Under the pieces are notes generated by a model, which saw only the letters and a program-made list of their open reading frames with translations, searched no databases and had not been told where the DNA came from. A DNA stretch of 64,000 nucleotides from Alcanivorax sp. S6407 (GTDB taxonomy: Bacteria > Pseudomonadota > Gammaproteobacteria > Pseudomonadales > Alcanivoracaceae), in the NCBI RefSeq assembly GCF_023016115.1, contig NZ_JALKBH010000007.1:142888-206887 (forward strand), in the 5' to 3' direction. The position numbers and the translations under genes were made by a program. The number at the start of each line of letters is the position of its first letter. Position 1 is the first letter of the stretch. Positions 10,253 through 19,056 of the stretch are shown one piece after another.

Positions 10253-11311
10253 ATGAGCAAATACTGGAGTGATTTTGTTCATCAGCTGGAGCCCTATGTA
10301 CCGGGTGAGCAGCCGAAGATGAGCAAGCTGGTGAAACTGAACACCAACGAGCATCCACTGGGTCCGTCACCGAAAGTACTGGAGGTGATCCGCGGAGAAG
10401 CGGATGAGCGTCTGCGTCTGTATCCGGATCCTGACAGCAGTCAGCTCAAGGAGGCCATTGCGTCCTACTACGGTGTCCAGCGCGATCAGGTTTTTGTGGG
10501 CAACGGTTCCGATGAAGTGCTGGCACATTTGTTCCTGGGATTCTTCAAGCAGGACAAACCGCTGCTGTTTCCGGATATCACTTACAGCTTCTACAAGGTC
10601 TACTGCGGTCTGTACCAGATCGACTATGAAGCTGTGCCCCTGGATGGCGAACTGGCCATTGCGGTGGATGATTACCTCAAGCCCAATGGCGGGATCATCT
10701 TCCCCAACCCCAATGCGCCCACCGGGCGTCTGCTGCCACTGAGCGAGATCGAGCGATTGCTGCAGGCCAATACCGAGTCGTTGGTAGTGGTAGATGAAGC
10801 CTATATTGATTTCGGTGGCGAAAGCGCCATCAGCCTGATTAATCGGTATCCGAATTTGCTGGTTACCCAGACCCTGTCCAAATCCCGTTCCCTGGCGGGG
10901 TTGCGTATCGGTCTGGCGGTGGGCGATGCGGCATTGATTGATGGCCTGAACCGTATCAAGGACAGCTTCAACTCCTACCCCCTGGACCGTATCGCCATTG
11001 CTGCCGGCGCGGCCGCGTTTGAGGACAGGGAATGGTTCGATAAAGGCTGCGAGCTGGTGATCAGCCAGCGTGACTGGCTTGATGGTGAGCTGGATAAACG
11101 TGGCTTCGAGAGCTTGCCGTCTGCGGCAAACTTCCTGTTTACCCGCCATCCGCAACACAGTGGGGAGAGCCTGGCCAAAGGTCTGCGGGAGCAGGGCGTC
11201 ATCGTTCGCCACTTCGGCAAGCCCGAGCGGATTGCGGATTACCTGCGCATTACCGTTGGCACTCCTGAGCAGAACCAGGCATTGATCGAGACGCTGGATA
11301 CGTTGCTGTAA
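10253..11311 (+). CDS. hisC: Histidinol-phosphate aminotransferase HisC
   Basis: 352 residues starting [20 protein letters not shown] at 10253; a longer reading from 10214 runs through the heptamer repeat and is not credible. It is a class I/II PLP aminotransferase with NPNAPTGRL (substrate region), DEAYIDFGG and the PLP lysine Lys210 in [14 protein letters not shown]. It converts imidazole-acetol phosphate to histidinol phosphate. It is the last gene of the hisGDC run and faces the convergent degS gene. Confidence 0.96.
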   Translation: MSKYWSDFVHQLEPYVPGEQPKMSKLVKLNTNEHPLGPSPKVLEVIRGEADERLRLYPDPDSSQLKEAIASYYGVQRDQVFVGNGSDEVLAHLFLGFFKQDKPLLFPDITYSFYKVYCGLYQIDYEAVPLDGELAIAVDDYLKPNGGIIFPNPNAPTGRLLPLSEIERLLQANTESLVVVDEAYIDFGGESAISLINRYPNLLVTQTLSKSRSLAGLRIGLAVGDAALIDGLNRIKDSFNSYPLDRIAIAAGAAAFEDREWFDKGCELVISQRDWLDGELDKRGFESLPSAANFLFTRHPQHSGESLAKGLREQGVIVRHFGKPERIADYLRITVGTPEQNQALIETLDTLL

Positions 11312-11316
11312 TAGGG

Positions 11317-11478
11317 CTCTGGAGCCTTGGCGAGGTGATCAGTTTCTAGTCGCGAGTAACGAGTTTCGAAAGGCAAAACCAGAATCATTGACAGTGGTTT
11401 GGGTTTTGATCTTTGAGATGCGCCTCTGGAATCCTTACCTCGCCCAGGCTCGGATCGCCTGCAGGCAGGCTCCCACAG
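11317..11478. repeat. Composite palindromic element, copy 1 (degenerate)
   Basis: Shares with copies at 24426-24605 and 60925-61022 the core GAGTTTCGAAAGGCAAAAC (11361-11379). An outer inverted pair is present: GAGCCTTGGCGAGG at the left and CCTCGCCCAGGCTC at the right, followed by CGGATCGCCTGCAGGCAGGC. Units of 7 bp (GAGTAAC, GAGTTTC, GAAAGGC) sit at 11354-11374; the right-hand heptamer arm is decayed. Confidence 0.7.
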
Positions 11479-11484
11479 AGAGAC

Positions 11485-11626
11485 GCGGCACGCTTCACGC
11501 AACAAGCAACACGCCAGTGCCATTCAAGCCTCGAGTGTTTTATCGATGCAAAAAGGCCCGCCCGGTTTACCGGGCGGGCCTTTTTGCTTCAGGCGTGTTG
11601 CATGCTGCGTGTTGCGTGTAGCGTCT
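11485..11626. repeat. Heptamer inverted arms H3 (GCAACAC type) around the hisC/degS terminator
   Basis: The left arm (11485-11512) has four units: GCGGCAC, GCTTCAC, GCAACAA, GCAACAC. The right arm (11592-11626) has five inverted units: GGCGTGT, TGCATGC, two TGCGTGT, and AGCGTCT. The arms are complementary, enclose the bidirectional terminator at 11548-11586, and the right arm ends 1 bp before the degS stop codon. Confidence 0.9.
11548..11586. terminator. Bidirectional rho-independent terminator between hisC and degS
   Basis: Perfect 17-18 bp stem AAAAAGGCCCGCCCGG / CCGGGCGGGCCTTTTT with loop TTTA. It gives a T-tract on both strands, serving convergent hisC (+) and degS (-). A near-identical stem recurs at 24700-24741. 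Confidence 0.95.
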
Positions 11627-11627
11627 C

Positions 11628-12725
11628 CTATTCCGCTTCCGCCGGAGGGCGGGTGCCGATGACGACGTCCACGTTCATGGGCTGGCGGTTGCGGATGATG
11701 TTCAGTGTCACCTGCTGATCCGGCTTCATGCCCGCAATGCGATTCATGGCTTCGTAGCCATCCTTCATGACGTCACCGTTGACGCCCACCAGTACATCGC
11801 CGGGTTGCAGGCCGCCCTTGTGGGCCGGGCTGTCCACGACCACCGCGGTGACCACGCCGCCACGCACCTCGTCGATACCGAAGGTTTCCGCGAGGGAAGG
11901 GGTCATGTCCTGAACCGTGACGCCCAGATAGCCGCGAATTACCCGGCCATGCTCAATCAGGTCCGTCATCACCTCGCTGGCGATGGAAGCCGGGGTGGCG
12001 AAACCGATGCCCTGCCAGCTGCCGTCGGCGGAGAGGATGGCGGTATTGATGCCGATCAAGTGGCCATTTGTGTCGATCAGGGCGCCACCGGAGTTGCCGC
12101 GGTTGATTGCGGCATCGGTCTGGATAAAGTTCTCGAAGGTGGCAATGCCCAGGTGGCTGCGGCCGGTGGCGCTGACAATCCCCATGGACACGGTTTGCCC
12201 CACGCCCAGCGGATTGCCGATGGCAAGCACAACGTCGCCTACTTGCACCGGGCCATTACCACTCAGGTCCACCTCAGGCAGGTCTTCCAGGGCAATGTGC
12301 AGTAGTGCCAGGTCAGTTTCCGGATCAGTACCGACTACGCGGGCCGGGCTGTCGCGGCCGTCACGCAGGGCCACCAGGATTTCATCTGCATTGCGAATCA
12401 CGTGGTAGCTGGTGAGGATGTAGCCCTCGTCGTCCACGATCACGCCGGAGCCAAGGCTGCTCAGGGCCCGTTCACGGCGGGGTTGTTCCATGAAACGGTT
12501 GAACAGCGGGGCTTCTGCATCATCATCATTGGTAACGATCTGGGTGGTGTAGATATTCACCACCGCCGGTGCAGCATGATTGACCGCGCCGGCGTAACTT
12601 GCCACGCCGGTGTCGTTGCGCGCGGGCTGGGCACTGGGACCCCACTCATACCACCATAGTACGGCAAGCCCCACGGCCAGACCGGCAAGGATCGGGCCGG
12701 CAAAAAAACGTATTACTCTGACCAC
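11628..12725 (-). CDS. degS: Inner-membrane-anchored serine protease DegS/AlgW
   Basis: Trypsin-like HtrA protease. The triad is visible: His in LTSYHVI, Asp in DPETDLALL and Ser in RGNSGGALID, followed by a single PDZ domain (VVDSPAHKGGLQPGDVLVGVNG). One N-terminal membrane helix (FFAGPILAGLAVGLAVLWW) anchors it. The GTG at 12725 behind GGGGG gives 365 residues, the DegS size; an ATG at 12836 would add 37 unconvincing residues. DegS/AlgW senses misfolded outer-membrane proteins through PDZ and cleaves the anti-sigma factor RseA/MucA. Its place after hisC matches algW in Pseudomonas. Confidence 0.93.
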   Translation of the reverse strand: MVRVIRFFAGPILAGLAVGLAVLWWYEWGPSAQPARNDTGVASYAGAVNHAAPAVVNIYTTQIVTNDDDAEAPLFNRFMEQPRRERALSSLGSGVIVDDEGYILTSYHVIRNADEILVALRDGRDSPARVVGTDPETDLALLHIALEDLPEVDLSGNGPVQVGDVVLAIGNPLGVGQTVSMGIVSATGRSHLGIATFENFIQTDAAINRGNSGGALIDTNGHLIGINTAILSADGSWQGIGFATPASIASEVMTDLIEHGRVIRGYLGVTVQDMTPSLAETFGIDEVRGGVVTAVVVDSPAHKGGLQPGDVLVGVNGDVMKDGYEAMNRIAGMKPDQQVTLNIIRNRQPMNVDVVIGTRPPAEAE

Positions 12726-12951
12726 AGAAAGTGCCCCCAATAGGTATGCGGTAACCGATTGTCCCCTGCTGGCTGAGCGTTGAGAACAGCCGGGTGGCGA
12801 GACAAGTGCAGGCCCGGGTAGGTAAACTGCGCGCATAGTAGGGCCTGTGGCAGTGAAATTCTAGCGCTGCCGCCGTGCAGTCAGCCTCCCGGTGGAGTGT
12901 GATTGCGCGGTATTTCGGCCTCCATGTTCAGGATATTGCCCGGTAGGTGTC

Positions 12952-13707
12952 ATGCTCAAGCGCGATTACATGCTGTCTGTTCTCGACCAGGAACTGGCGG
13001 CAGACCGTTTCCAGGACTATTGCCCCAATGGACTCCAGGTGGAAGGCCGGGAGCAGATTCGCCGGGTGGTGAGTGGTGTGACTGCCTGTCAGGCCTTGAT
13101 TGATGCGGCTATCGTGGAAGAGGCCGACGCGATCCTGGTGCATCATGGTTACTTCTGGAAGGGGGAGGAGCAGCGTGTTCGTGGTATGAAGAAGCAGCGC
13201 CTGCAGACCCTGCTGCGCCATGATATCAATCTGTTTGCTTATCACCTGCCGCTGGATGCCCATCCGACTCTGGGCAACAACGCCCAGCTGGCGCGCCGCC
13301 TGGGTTTCACCATTGAAGGTGGGTTGGACGATTCCGCCACACCCATCGGTAATGTGGGACGCCTGGACAGTCCCATGAGCGCGGAAGAATTTTGCTCCCA
13401 GGCTGAAGCTGTATTGGGGCGAACTCCCTTGCATGTGGGCGATCCCGGCGACGAGATTGAAACCATCGCCTGGTGCACAGGCGGCGCCCAGGGCTTCATC
13501 GACAAGGCCCAACTCAAGGGGGTGGATGCCTATCTGAGTGGCGAAATTTCCGAGCCCACCACGCATTTCGCCCGGGAAACCGGCATTCACTACTTCGCCT
13601 GTGGTCACCATGCCACCGAGCGCTATGGCGCCATGGCGCTGGGCCAATGGCTCAGCGACAATTACGGCATCGAGCATACCTTTATCGACATCGACAATCC
13701 GGCCTAG
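12952..13707 (+). CDS. Nif3-like dinuclear metal-centre protein (YbgI family)
   Basis: 251 residues starting MLKRDYMLSVLDQELAADRF at 12952; an earlier in-frame Met at 12892 adds unconserved sequence. Metal-binding motifs of the family are present: ILVHHGYFWK, HLPLDAHPTLGNN and the C-terminal CGHHATERYG. The biochemical role is poorly known; family members have been linked to GTP cyclohydrolase-like folds and DNA repair. It is divergent from degS with about 225 bp between, as in Pseudomonas. Confidence 0.92.
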   Translation: MLKRDYMLSVLDQELAADRFQDYCPNGLQVEGREQIRRVVSGVTACQALIDAAIVEEADAILVHHGYFWKGEEQRVRGMKKQRLQTLLRHDINLFAYHLPLDAHPTLGNNAQLARRLGFTIEGGLDDSATPIGNVGRLDSPMSAEEFCSQAEAVLGRTPLHVGDPGDEIETIAWCTGGAQGFIDKAQLKGVDAYLSGEISEPTTHFARETGIHYFACGHHATERYGAMALGQWLSDNYGIEHTFIDIDNPA

Positions 13708-13769
13708 CAAGCGTGCGCAGACGCGCAGTCATGCCCAACCGGCAGTAGTACGAGGATTTACCCGCAGTC

Positions 13770-14645
13770 ATGAATATCACCGTTATCTACAATCCGGCGG
13801 CAGGGGGCGGCCGGGAGGCGCTGCTTTGCCGTTTTGTGGCCGAACTGGAGCGTCAGCAGGCCAGGGTGCGTCTTTATCACACCACCGGACCCAATGATGC
13901 CACCCGCTATTTGCAGTCACTGGAGGATCAGGGCGATTGCGTTGTTGCGGTGGGCGGCGATGGCACCACCAACGAGGTGCTTAACGGTCTGGCTCCGGGC
14001 GTGGCCATGGGGGTGTTCGCCACGGGTACCGCCAATGTGCTGGCCAAGGAACTGGGCCTGCCGAAAAAGCCGGAAGAGGCTGCCCGGGTCGTTGTGAATG
14101 GCAAGAGCGTGCCGGTCACCCCGGCGCGTCTGAATGGCCGCCGCTTCATCATGATGTGTGGCATCGGCTATGACGCCTGGGTTGTTGATGGCGTGGATCT
14201 GGCTATCAAGAAGCGGTTTGGCAAGCTGGCCTATGTGTTGGCCATGCTCGGGCAAATCGGTCGTTACGGGGAGCGCCGCTACCGGGTCACCGTGGATGGT
14301 CGTCCGCTGGACTGTTTTTCCGCCATTGTCACCAATGGCAAGCATTACGGTGGCAGCTTTGTGCTCAGCCGGGAAGCCAATATCCTTCGCCCCCAGGTGC
14401 AGGTGCTGTTGTTCCAGAAGCCGGGCGTACGTTTTCTGATCGGATGCCTGACGGCCCTGTTATTCGGCCGCATGGAACAGGTAGATGGGGTGGCCAGCCT
14501 GCGTGCTGGCAAGGTCACCATCCAGTGTGAAGGGGCTGAGGAGCCGATACAGGCGGATGGCGACCCGGCGGGAATGTTGCCGGCAGAGATCGAGGTGGAT
14601 GAGCTGGCGGTGCCGGTGCGGGTGCCGGATACCTTCCTGCCATAG
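13770..14645 (+). CDS. Diacylglycerol/lipid kinase family protein (YegS-like)
   Basis: 291 residues with the DAGK catalytic domain at the N-terminus: YNPAAGGG nucleotide loop at residues 7-14 and VVAVGGDGTTNEVLNGL around residues 52-68. FATGTANVLAKELGLP follows. The C-terminal beta-rich half contains VTNGKHYGGSF and ends in the usual PAEIEV segment. It probably phosphorylates a lipid such as diacylglycerol or phosphatidylglycerol at the membrane; the substrate cannot be read from sequence. It lies 62 bp after the Nif3-like gene. Confidence 0.9.
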   Translation: MNITVIYNPAAGGGREALLCRFVAELERQQARVRLYHTTGPNDATRYLQSLEDQGDCVVAVGGDGTTNEVLNGLAPGVAMGVFATGTANVLAKELGLPKKPEEAARVVVNGKSVPVTPARLNGRRFIMMCGIGYDAWVVDGVDLAIKKRFGKLAYVLAMLGQIGRYGERRYRVTVDGRPLDCFSAIVTNGKHYGGSFVLSREANILRPQVQVLLFQKPGVRFLIGCLTALLFGRMEQVDGVASLRAGKVTIQCEGAEEPIQADGDPAGMLPAEIEVDELAVPVRVPDTFLP

Positions 14646-14651
14646 GGGCTG

Positions 14652-14801
14652 AGTTGAAAGTTTAAAGTTCAAAGTTGAAATGCGCGGTGAAGTTGGTCAT
14701 TCCTCGATAGCCGTGCCCGCGCCCGCATGGGGGCGCGGGCACGGAACCGCAAACCCCACAAGGGTTCGCCGCGTTTAAACTTTAAACTTTGAACTTTCTA
14801 C
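14652..14801. repeat. Heptamer inverted arms H4 (AGTTTAA type) after the lipid kinase gene
   Basis: The left arm (14652-14679) has units AGTTGAA, AGTTTAA, AGTTCAA, AGTTGAA. The right arm (14774-14801) has the inverse: two TTTAAAC, then TTTGAAC and TTTCTAC. Between them is a strong GC hairpin at 14714-14745 (CGTGCCCGCGCCC / GGGGCGCGGGCACG). The arms start 6 bp after the kinase stop codon. Confidence 0.9.
14714..14745. terminator. GC-rich hairpin nested in heptamer arms H4
   Basis: 13-bp stem CGTGCCCGCGCCC with loop GCATG. There is no T-run directly after it, so it may act as a weak terminator or as an RNA 3'-end stabiliser for the upstream kinase gene. Confidence 0.5.
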
Positions 14802-14875
14802 TGGGCGTAACGGGAATGGCAGATACGGTGCCATTCGTTCCTCAAGCAGAATCTCCCACCCGGCCTCACCGGGCA

Positions 14876-14909
14876 TAAAAAACGGAAATGCCTTGCCGGC
14901 ATTTCCGTT
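14876..14909 (-). terminator. Rho-independent terminator of zapG
   Basis: Read on the minus strand: stem AACGGAAATGCC / GGCATTTCCGTT, a short loop, and a following run of T (14877-14882). It lies 27 bp past the zapG stop. Confidence 0.85.
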
Positions 14910-14936
14910 CCTGATCCTGCTCTTTGACGTTCGGCG

Positions 14937-15482
14937 TCAGACTTCTCGCTTTTTGTCTTCTTCCGGGGGGCAGCCCTGCTCGTCGCAGCCCTCGGCATAA
15001 TCTCGGGGCGGCTCCACGATGGCATCAGGTACCGCCGTGGGGGCCACATCCACCGGCTCGAACGGGCCTTCCACCTTGTTATTGCGCAGGCCGAAATCCT
15101 CGGCCAAAGTACCGCCCTTGGCGCTGGGAGCATAATCCAGCGGTGGAGAAACCGGGTTGGAGTTTTCCCGGTTGGACGCGGAGTCCAGCGACTTGGCCAC
15201 GGCCCGCTTGCGGCCTCCCTCGGAGCACAGCGCCTGGGCGCCGCGAGAAAGATGCTCATGGACGGTGCGATAGGCCTGGGTCATGTCGTTGACCAGTTCC
15301 GCGGTATGCAGAAAATGATCGTCCACCTGCTCGCGATAATGATTCAGCGCCTGGCGCGCCTCATCCCGATCCCTGATCAACTGGCCGGCCTGGCGCCGTG
15401 CCGGTAACAGCCAGAATAGCAGGCCCGCTCCAACGATTACGCCGGCAGCAAAGCTCAGCACCCCGGTTGTCAGCATATCCAT
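14937..15482 (-). CDS. zapG: Cell envelope/division protein ZapG (YhcB, DUF1043)
   Basis: 181 residues from ATG 15482 behind AGGAG; upstream extension to 15578 is unlikely. The N-terminal helix (TTGVLSFAAGVIVGAGLLFWL) anchors it in the inner membrane, followed by a coiled region with RDRDEARQALNHYREQVDDHFLHTAELVN and a disordered Pro-rich tail. The family coordinates envelope growth and division. Neighbours degS and zapE are the family's usual ones. The TGA stop lies in CTGACGC, a 7-bp repeat unit (units at 14927-14941). Confidence 0.88.
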   Translation of the reverse strand: MDMLTTGVLSFAAGVIVGAGLLFWLLPARRQAGQLIRDRDEARQALNHYREQVDDHFLHTAELVNDMTQAYRTVHEHLSRGAQALCSEGGRKRAVAKSLDSASNRENSNPVSPPLDYAPSAKGGTLAEDFGLRNNKVEGPFEPVDVAPTAVPDAIVEPPRDYAEGCDEQGCPPEEDKKREV

Positions 15483-15598
15483 GGCATACTCCTGTACAAT
15501 GTCACCTGAACGTGGCGACAGACTCGAGACTATTGCAGCACAGTGCCGGTGAGTCGCCAAGGGGATAACTCGTAACAATTCTTCGACAGGGGAGACAG

Positions 15599-16231
15599 AT
15601 GGCGGCGAAACGTGAACAGCTGGCCGGGCCGGCTGGCCAATTGGAAGCGGTCATCGAGCAGGGCAGTGACGCGCCGGAGTTTATTGCCATTGTCTGTCAT
15701 CCCCATCCGCTGTTCGGTGGCACCATGGACAACAAGGTGGTCACCACTCTGACCCGTATGGTGCGTGATCAGGGCGGTGTTGTGGTGCGTTTCAATTTCC
15801 GGGGTGTGGGTGAAAGCCAGGGGGCTTACAGCGACGGTATCGGGGAAACCGAGGACCTGCTCGCGGTGCACAGCTGGCTGCGTCAGCAATGGCCGCAGTT
15901 GCCATTGTGGCTTGCCGGTTTTTCCTTTGGCAGTTTCGTGGCCGCCCGTGGCGCCGAAATTCTTTGTGCCAACGGCGATCCGGTTAACCACCTGCTGCTG
16001 GTGGCGCCGCCGGTGCATCATTATCCGTTCACAGAGATTGAAAAAACCGGCTGTCCGGTGACCGTGGTGCAGGGAGAAGAGGATGAAGTGGTACCCGCCG
16101 AGCAGGTGTTCCAGTGGGCGGCTGCCACACCGTTACAACCGGACCTGATTCGCTTCCCCGAATGCGGCCATTTTTTCCATGGCCGTCTGGTGGAGCTGAA
16201 GGAAGCGGCGGCCAGTCATCTGCCGGCCTGA
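15599..16231 (+). CDS. Alpha/beta hydrolase (COG2945-type)
   Basis: 210 residues. Landmarks of the short alpha/beta hydrolase group: CHPHPLFGGTMDNKVV at residues 33-48, VRFNFRGVGES near 63, nucleophile elbow GFSFGSF near 105 (Ser), Asp in QGEEDEVVP and His in CGHFFHGRL. The protein is cytosolic with no signal peptide. The substrate is unknown; small acyl esters or thioesters are possible. GGGGAG stands before the ATG. It is followed by zapE 61 bp later. Confidence 0.88.
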   Translation: MAAKREQLAGPAGQLEAVIEQGSDAPEFIAIVCHPHPLFGGTMDNKVVTTLTRMVRDQGGVVVRFNFRGVGESQGAYSDGIGETEDLLAVHSWLRQQWPQLPLWLAGFSFGSFVAARGAEILCANGDPVNHLLLVAPPVHHYPFTEIEKTGCPVTVVQGEEDEVVPAEQVFQWAAATPLQPDLIRFPECGHFFHGRLVELKEAAASHLPA

Positions 16232-16292
16232 TACCACCATTGCCTGTGCCTTTTACCGGCGCTAAATTTGCCCGCTCATATCTGTTGTACTG

Positions 16293-17381
16293 ATGACTAT
16301 GACCCCACTCGAACAATACAAGGCAGACCTCCAGCGCCCGGATTTCTTCCAGGATGCCGCCCAGTTGCAGGCCGTGGAAGCGCTGGATGATCTTTACCAT
16401 CGTTTGCTGGAAGCGCCGGCAAAGGGCGGCTTGCTTGGCCGTTTTCGCAAACCCCAGCCGCAGATGGGACTGTACATGTGGGGTGGCGTGGGCCGTGGCA
16501 AGACCTACCTGATGGATGTGTTCTTCGAGGCGCTGCCCTTTGAGGAAAAACGCCGCATGCACTTCCACCGTTTCATGCAGAAGGTGCATCGTGAAATGCG
16601 CGAGCGGCAAGGCGAAAAGAACCCGCTGATTAACATTGCCCGCAAATTTGCCAGCCAGGCCCGGGTCTTGTGCTTCGACGAATTCTTCGTCACCGATATT
16701 ACCGATGCGATGATTCTGGCCGGGCTGATGGAGGAGCTGTTCGCCAATGGCGTAACCCTGGTGGCTACCTCCAATATCGTGCCGGATGGTCTCTACAAGG
16801 ACGGTCTGCAGCGAGCCCGTTTTCTGCCTGCCATTGAGCTGCTCAAGCAGCACACCCAGGTGCTGAATGTGGATGGCGGCACGGATTACCGCTTGCGTCT
16901 GCTGGAGCAGGCGGAGCTGTATCATTGCCCTCTCGGGGAAGTGGCGGATGCCTTCATGCGTGAGCGCTTCCAGACTCTGGAACCCGACCACTCCCGCCAT
17001 CGTGAGTCCTGCAATATTCTCATTGAGGGACGCAAGATCCCGGCACTGCAATGTGCTGATGACGTGGTCTGGTTCGATTTCAAGGCGCTTTGTGATGGCC
17101 CGCGCAGCCAGACCGATTACATCGAGATCGCGCGGGAATTCCATACCGTGCTGGTGAGTAATGTGGAGCAGATGAGCGCCAGCAAGGATGATATGGCCCG
17201 CCGTTTTATCAATATGGTGGATGAGTTCTACGATCGCGCCGTCAAGCTGGTGATTACCGCCGAAGCGCCCATCGAAAATATCTATGCCGGTGGCCGATTG
17301 GACTTCGAATTCGAGCGTACCCGCTCCCGTCTGCAGGAAATGCAGTCTTCTGAATATCTTGGGCGCGAGCATCGGGCCTGA
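16293..17381 (+). CDS. zapE: Cell division ATPase ZapE (AFG1 family)
   Basis: 362 residues. Walker A GGVGRGKTYLMD lies near residues 65-76, Walker B is RVLCFDEFFVTD, and TLVATSNIVPDGLYKDGLQRARFLPAI contains sensor-like residues. AFG1/ZapE proteins act at the Z ring late in division and under low oxygen. There are two possible starts (MTM, 16293 or 16299), neither with a clear ribosome-binding site. It is close to zapG as in Escherichia coli. Confidence 0.94.
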   Translation: MTMTPLEQYKADLQRPDFFQDAAQLQAVEALDDLYHRLLEAPAKGGLLGRFRKPQPQMGLYMWGGVGRGKTYLMDVFFEALPFEEKRRMHFHRFMQKVHREMRERQGEKNPLINIARKFASQARVLCFDEFFVTDITDAMILAGLMEELFANGVTLVATSNIVPDGLYKDGLQRARFLPAIELLKQHTQVLNVDGGTDYRLRLLEQAELYHCPLGEVADAFMRERFQTLEPDHSRHRESCNILIEGRKIPALQCADDVVWFDFKALCDGPRSQTDYIEIAREFHTVLVSNVEQMSASKDDMARRFINMVDEFYDRAVKLVITAEAPIENIYAGGRLDFEFERTRSRLQEMQSSEYLGREHRA

Positions 17382-17564
17382 TAGCCGCCTGGCTACGCCG
17401 TTGGCGCAGCTTTCACGAATATTGGCCGGAATTCTCAGCGCCAAAGGGGCGTGATCTATTCGGTCATTGCCCACTCAAGGGGTAAGTGAACATCATGGGG
17501 CATTCTGTGCCCCGGCCATGTCCGGTTTCGGGGCAGCTCCCATAACACGAGACCGGAGAGATTC

Positions 17565-18710
17565 ATGATCCCCCGTACGCTGTTCAGTTCTGACCACGAA
17601 ACCTTCCGCGATACCGTTCGCAAGTTCCTGGAAGCCGAAGCTGTTCCCTATAACGAAGAATGGGAAAAGCAGGGTGTTGTGCCGCGCGATGTGTGGCTGA
17701 AGGCTGGCGAACAGGGCTTCCTGTGCCCGATGGTGAAAGAGCAGTACGGCGGTATCGAAGCCGACTTCCTGTACAGCGTGGTGATCAACGAGGAAATCTC
17801 CCGCCTGGGCCTCACCGGCATCGGCTGGGGTCTGCACACCGAGATCGTTGCCCCTTACATTGAGCATAACGGTAGCGAGTTCCTGAAAGAGAAGTACCTG
17901 CCGAAGATGGTTACCGGTGAGTGCATCGGTGCCATCGCCATGACCGAGCCGGGTGCCGGTTCTGACCTGCAGGGTGTGAAGACTACCGCTGTTAAGCAGG
18001 GTGACCACTATGTGCTGAACGGTTCCAAGACCTTTATCACCAATGGTCAGAACGCTGACATCGTGATCGTGGTTGCCAAGACCGATCCGACCAAGGGTGC
18101 CAAGGGCATCAGCCTGTTCGTGGTCGACACCAACCTGGAAGGTTTCGAAAAGGGCACCAACCTGAAGAAGGTGGGTATGAAGGCCCAGGATACCTCCGAA
18201 CTGTTCTTCCAGGACGTGAAGGTGCCTGCCGAGAACCTGCTGGGTGAAGAAGGCATGGGCTTCATCTACCTGATGAAGGAACTGCCCCAGGAGCGTCTGG
18301 GTATCGCCATCGGTGGTCTGGCCATGGCCGAGTCTGCGCTGGCGCAGACCGTTGAATACGTGAAAGAGCGCAAGGCGTTCGGCAAGTCTGTTGCTGATTT
18401 CCAGAACACCCAGTTCAAGCTGGCGGAAATCCACACCAAGCTTGAAGTGGCTCGCTGCTATGTGGACCGTTGTCTGGAACTGCACCTGAAGAAAGAGCTG
18501 GATATCCCCACCGCAGCCGGTGCCAAGTACTACATCACTGACCTGCAGTGCGAAGTGATTGATGAGTGTCTGCAGCTGCACGGTGGTTACGGTTACATGT
18601 GGGAATACCCGATTGCCCGCATGTTCGCCGATTCCCGTGTACAGCGTATCTATGGCGGCACCAACGAAATCATGAAGACCATCATCGCCAAGGCGGTACT
18701 GGCCGACTGA
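17565..18710 (+). CDS. Acyl-CoA dehydrogenase, long-chain (LCAD) type
   Basis: 381 residues. AMTEPGAGSDLQG (about 126-138) is the flavin/substrate signature. The C-terminal motif is RIYGGTNEIMK, with Gly where MCAD-type enzymes have the catalytic Glu; like LCAD, the base is more likely the Glu in LPQERLG near residue 243. It oxidises acyl-CoA to 2-enoyl-CoA with FAD, passing electrons to ETF. Codons look highly biased, suggesting strong expression. The 180-bp upstream gap contains a GGGGCATTCTGTGCCCC hairpin at 17497-17513. Chain-length preference is inference. Confidence 0.9.
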   Translation: MIPRTLFSSDHETFRDTVRKFLEAEAVPYNEEWEKQGVVPRDVWLKAGEQGFLCPMVKEQYGGIEADFLYSVVINEEISRLGLTGIGWGLHTEIVAPYIEHNGSEFLKEKYLPKMVTGECIGAIAMTEPGAGSDLQGVKTTAVKQGDHYVLNGSKTFITNGQNADIVIVVAKTDPTKGAKGISLFVVDTNLEGFEKGTNLKKVGMKAQDTSELFFQDVKVPAENLLGEEGMGFIYLMKELPQERLGIAIGGLAMAESALAQTVEYVKERKAFGKSVADFQNTQFKLAEIHTKLEVARCYVDRCLELHLKKELDIPTAAGAKYYITDLQCEVIDECLQLHGGYGYMWEYPIARMFADSRVQRIYGGTNEIMKTIIAKAVLAD

Positions 18711-18734
18711 TTCTCGTCGGGTTCCGAATAAAAG

Positions 18735-18761
18735 AGGCTGCCTTCGGGCGGCCTTTTTTTT
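18735..18761 (+). terminator. Terminator after the acyl-CoA dehydrogenase
   Basis: Stem AGGCTGCC / GGGCGGCCT around a TTCG tetraloop, followed by eight T. It lies 25 bp past the stop codon. Confidence 0.9.
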
Positions 18762-18777
18762 GGGCCGCTCTGCGGCT

Positions 18778-18840
18778 GCAACACGCAACACGCAACACGC
18801 AACACGCAACATGCAACATGCAACATGCAACATGCAACAT
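18778..18840 (+). repeat. Heptamer tandem array H5: 4 x GCAACAC then 5 x GCAACAT
   Basis: Nine perfect head-to-tail 7-bp units in 63 bp. The first four are GCAACAC, the last five GCAACAT, a clean block boundary consistent with stepwise duplication after one C-to-T change. It begins 17 bp after the terminator T-tract. No inverted partner arm is visible. The remaining gap to fadL (18841-19056) holds an AT-rich, promoter-like stretch around 18950-19010 but no feature I can name firmly. Confidence 0.95.
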
Positions 18841-19056
18841 GCGAAAAGCAAAACCGTGCGCCAGCTGGTTCCCTCCTCATTTCAGCTGACTTCCCTGTCC
18901 CTGCGACGACTTCCCCGTTTTACAAAAAATTGCTTTTTTGCGCCAAATGTTAGGCATAGGCTGGGAAGTAACCGTAAGTTGTCGGTTTTTTATACAAATA
19001 AGGGTCTTTGAGCCCAGCGTGTTTGAGTTGTTTTATTGAGATCAGGGAGAGTCACA

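Noticed and set aside
18950-19010. Weak terminator or promoter around ACCG-TAAGTTGT-CGGT followed by T-run before fadL
   Set aside because: The stem is only 4-5 bp and the -35/-10 spacing does not fit, so I do not call it.
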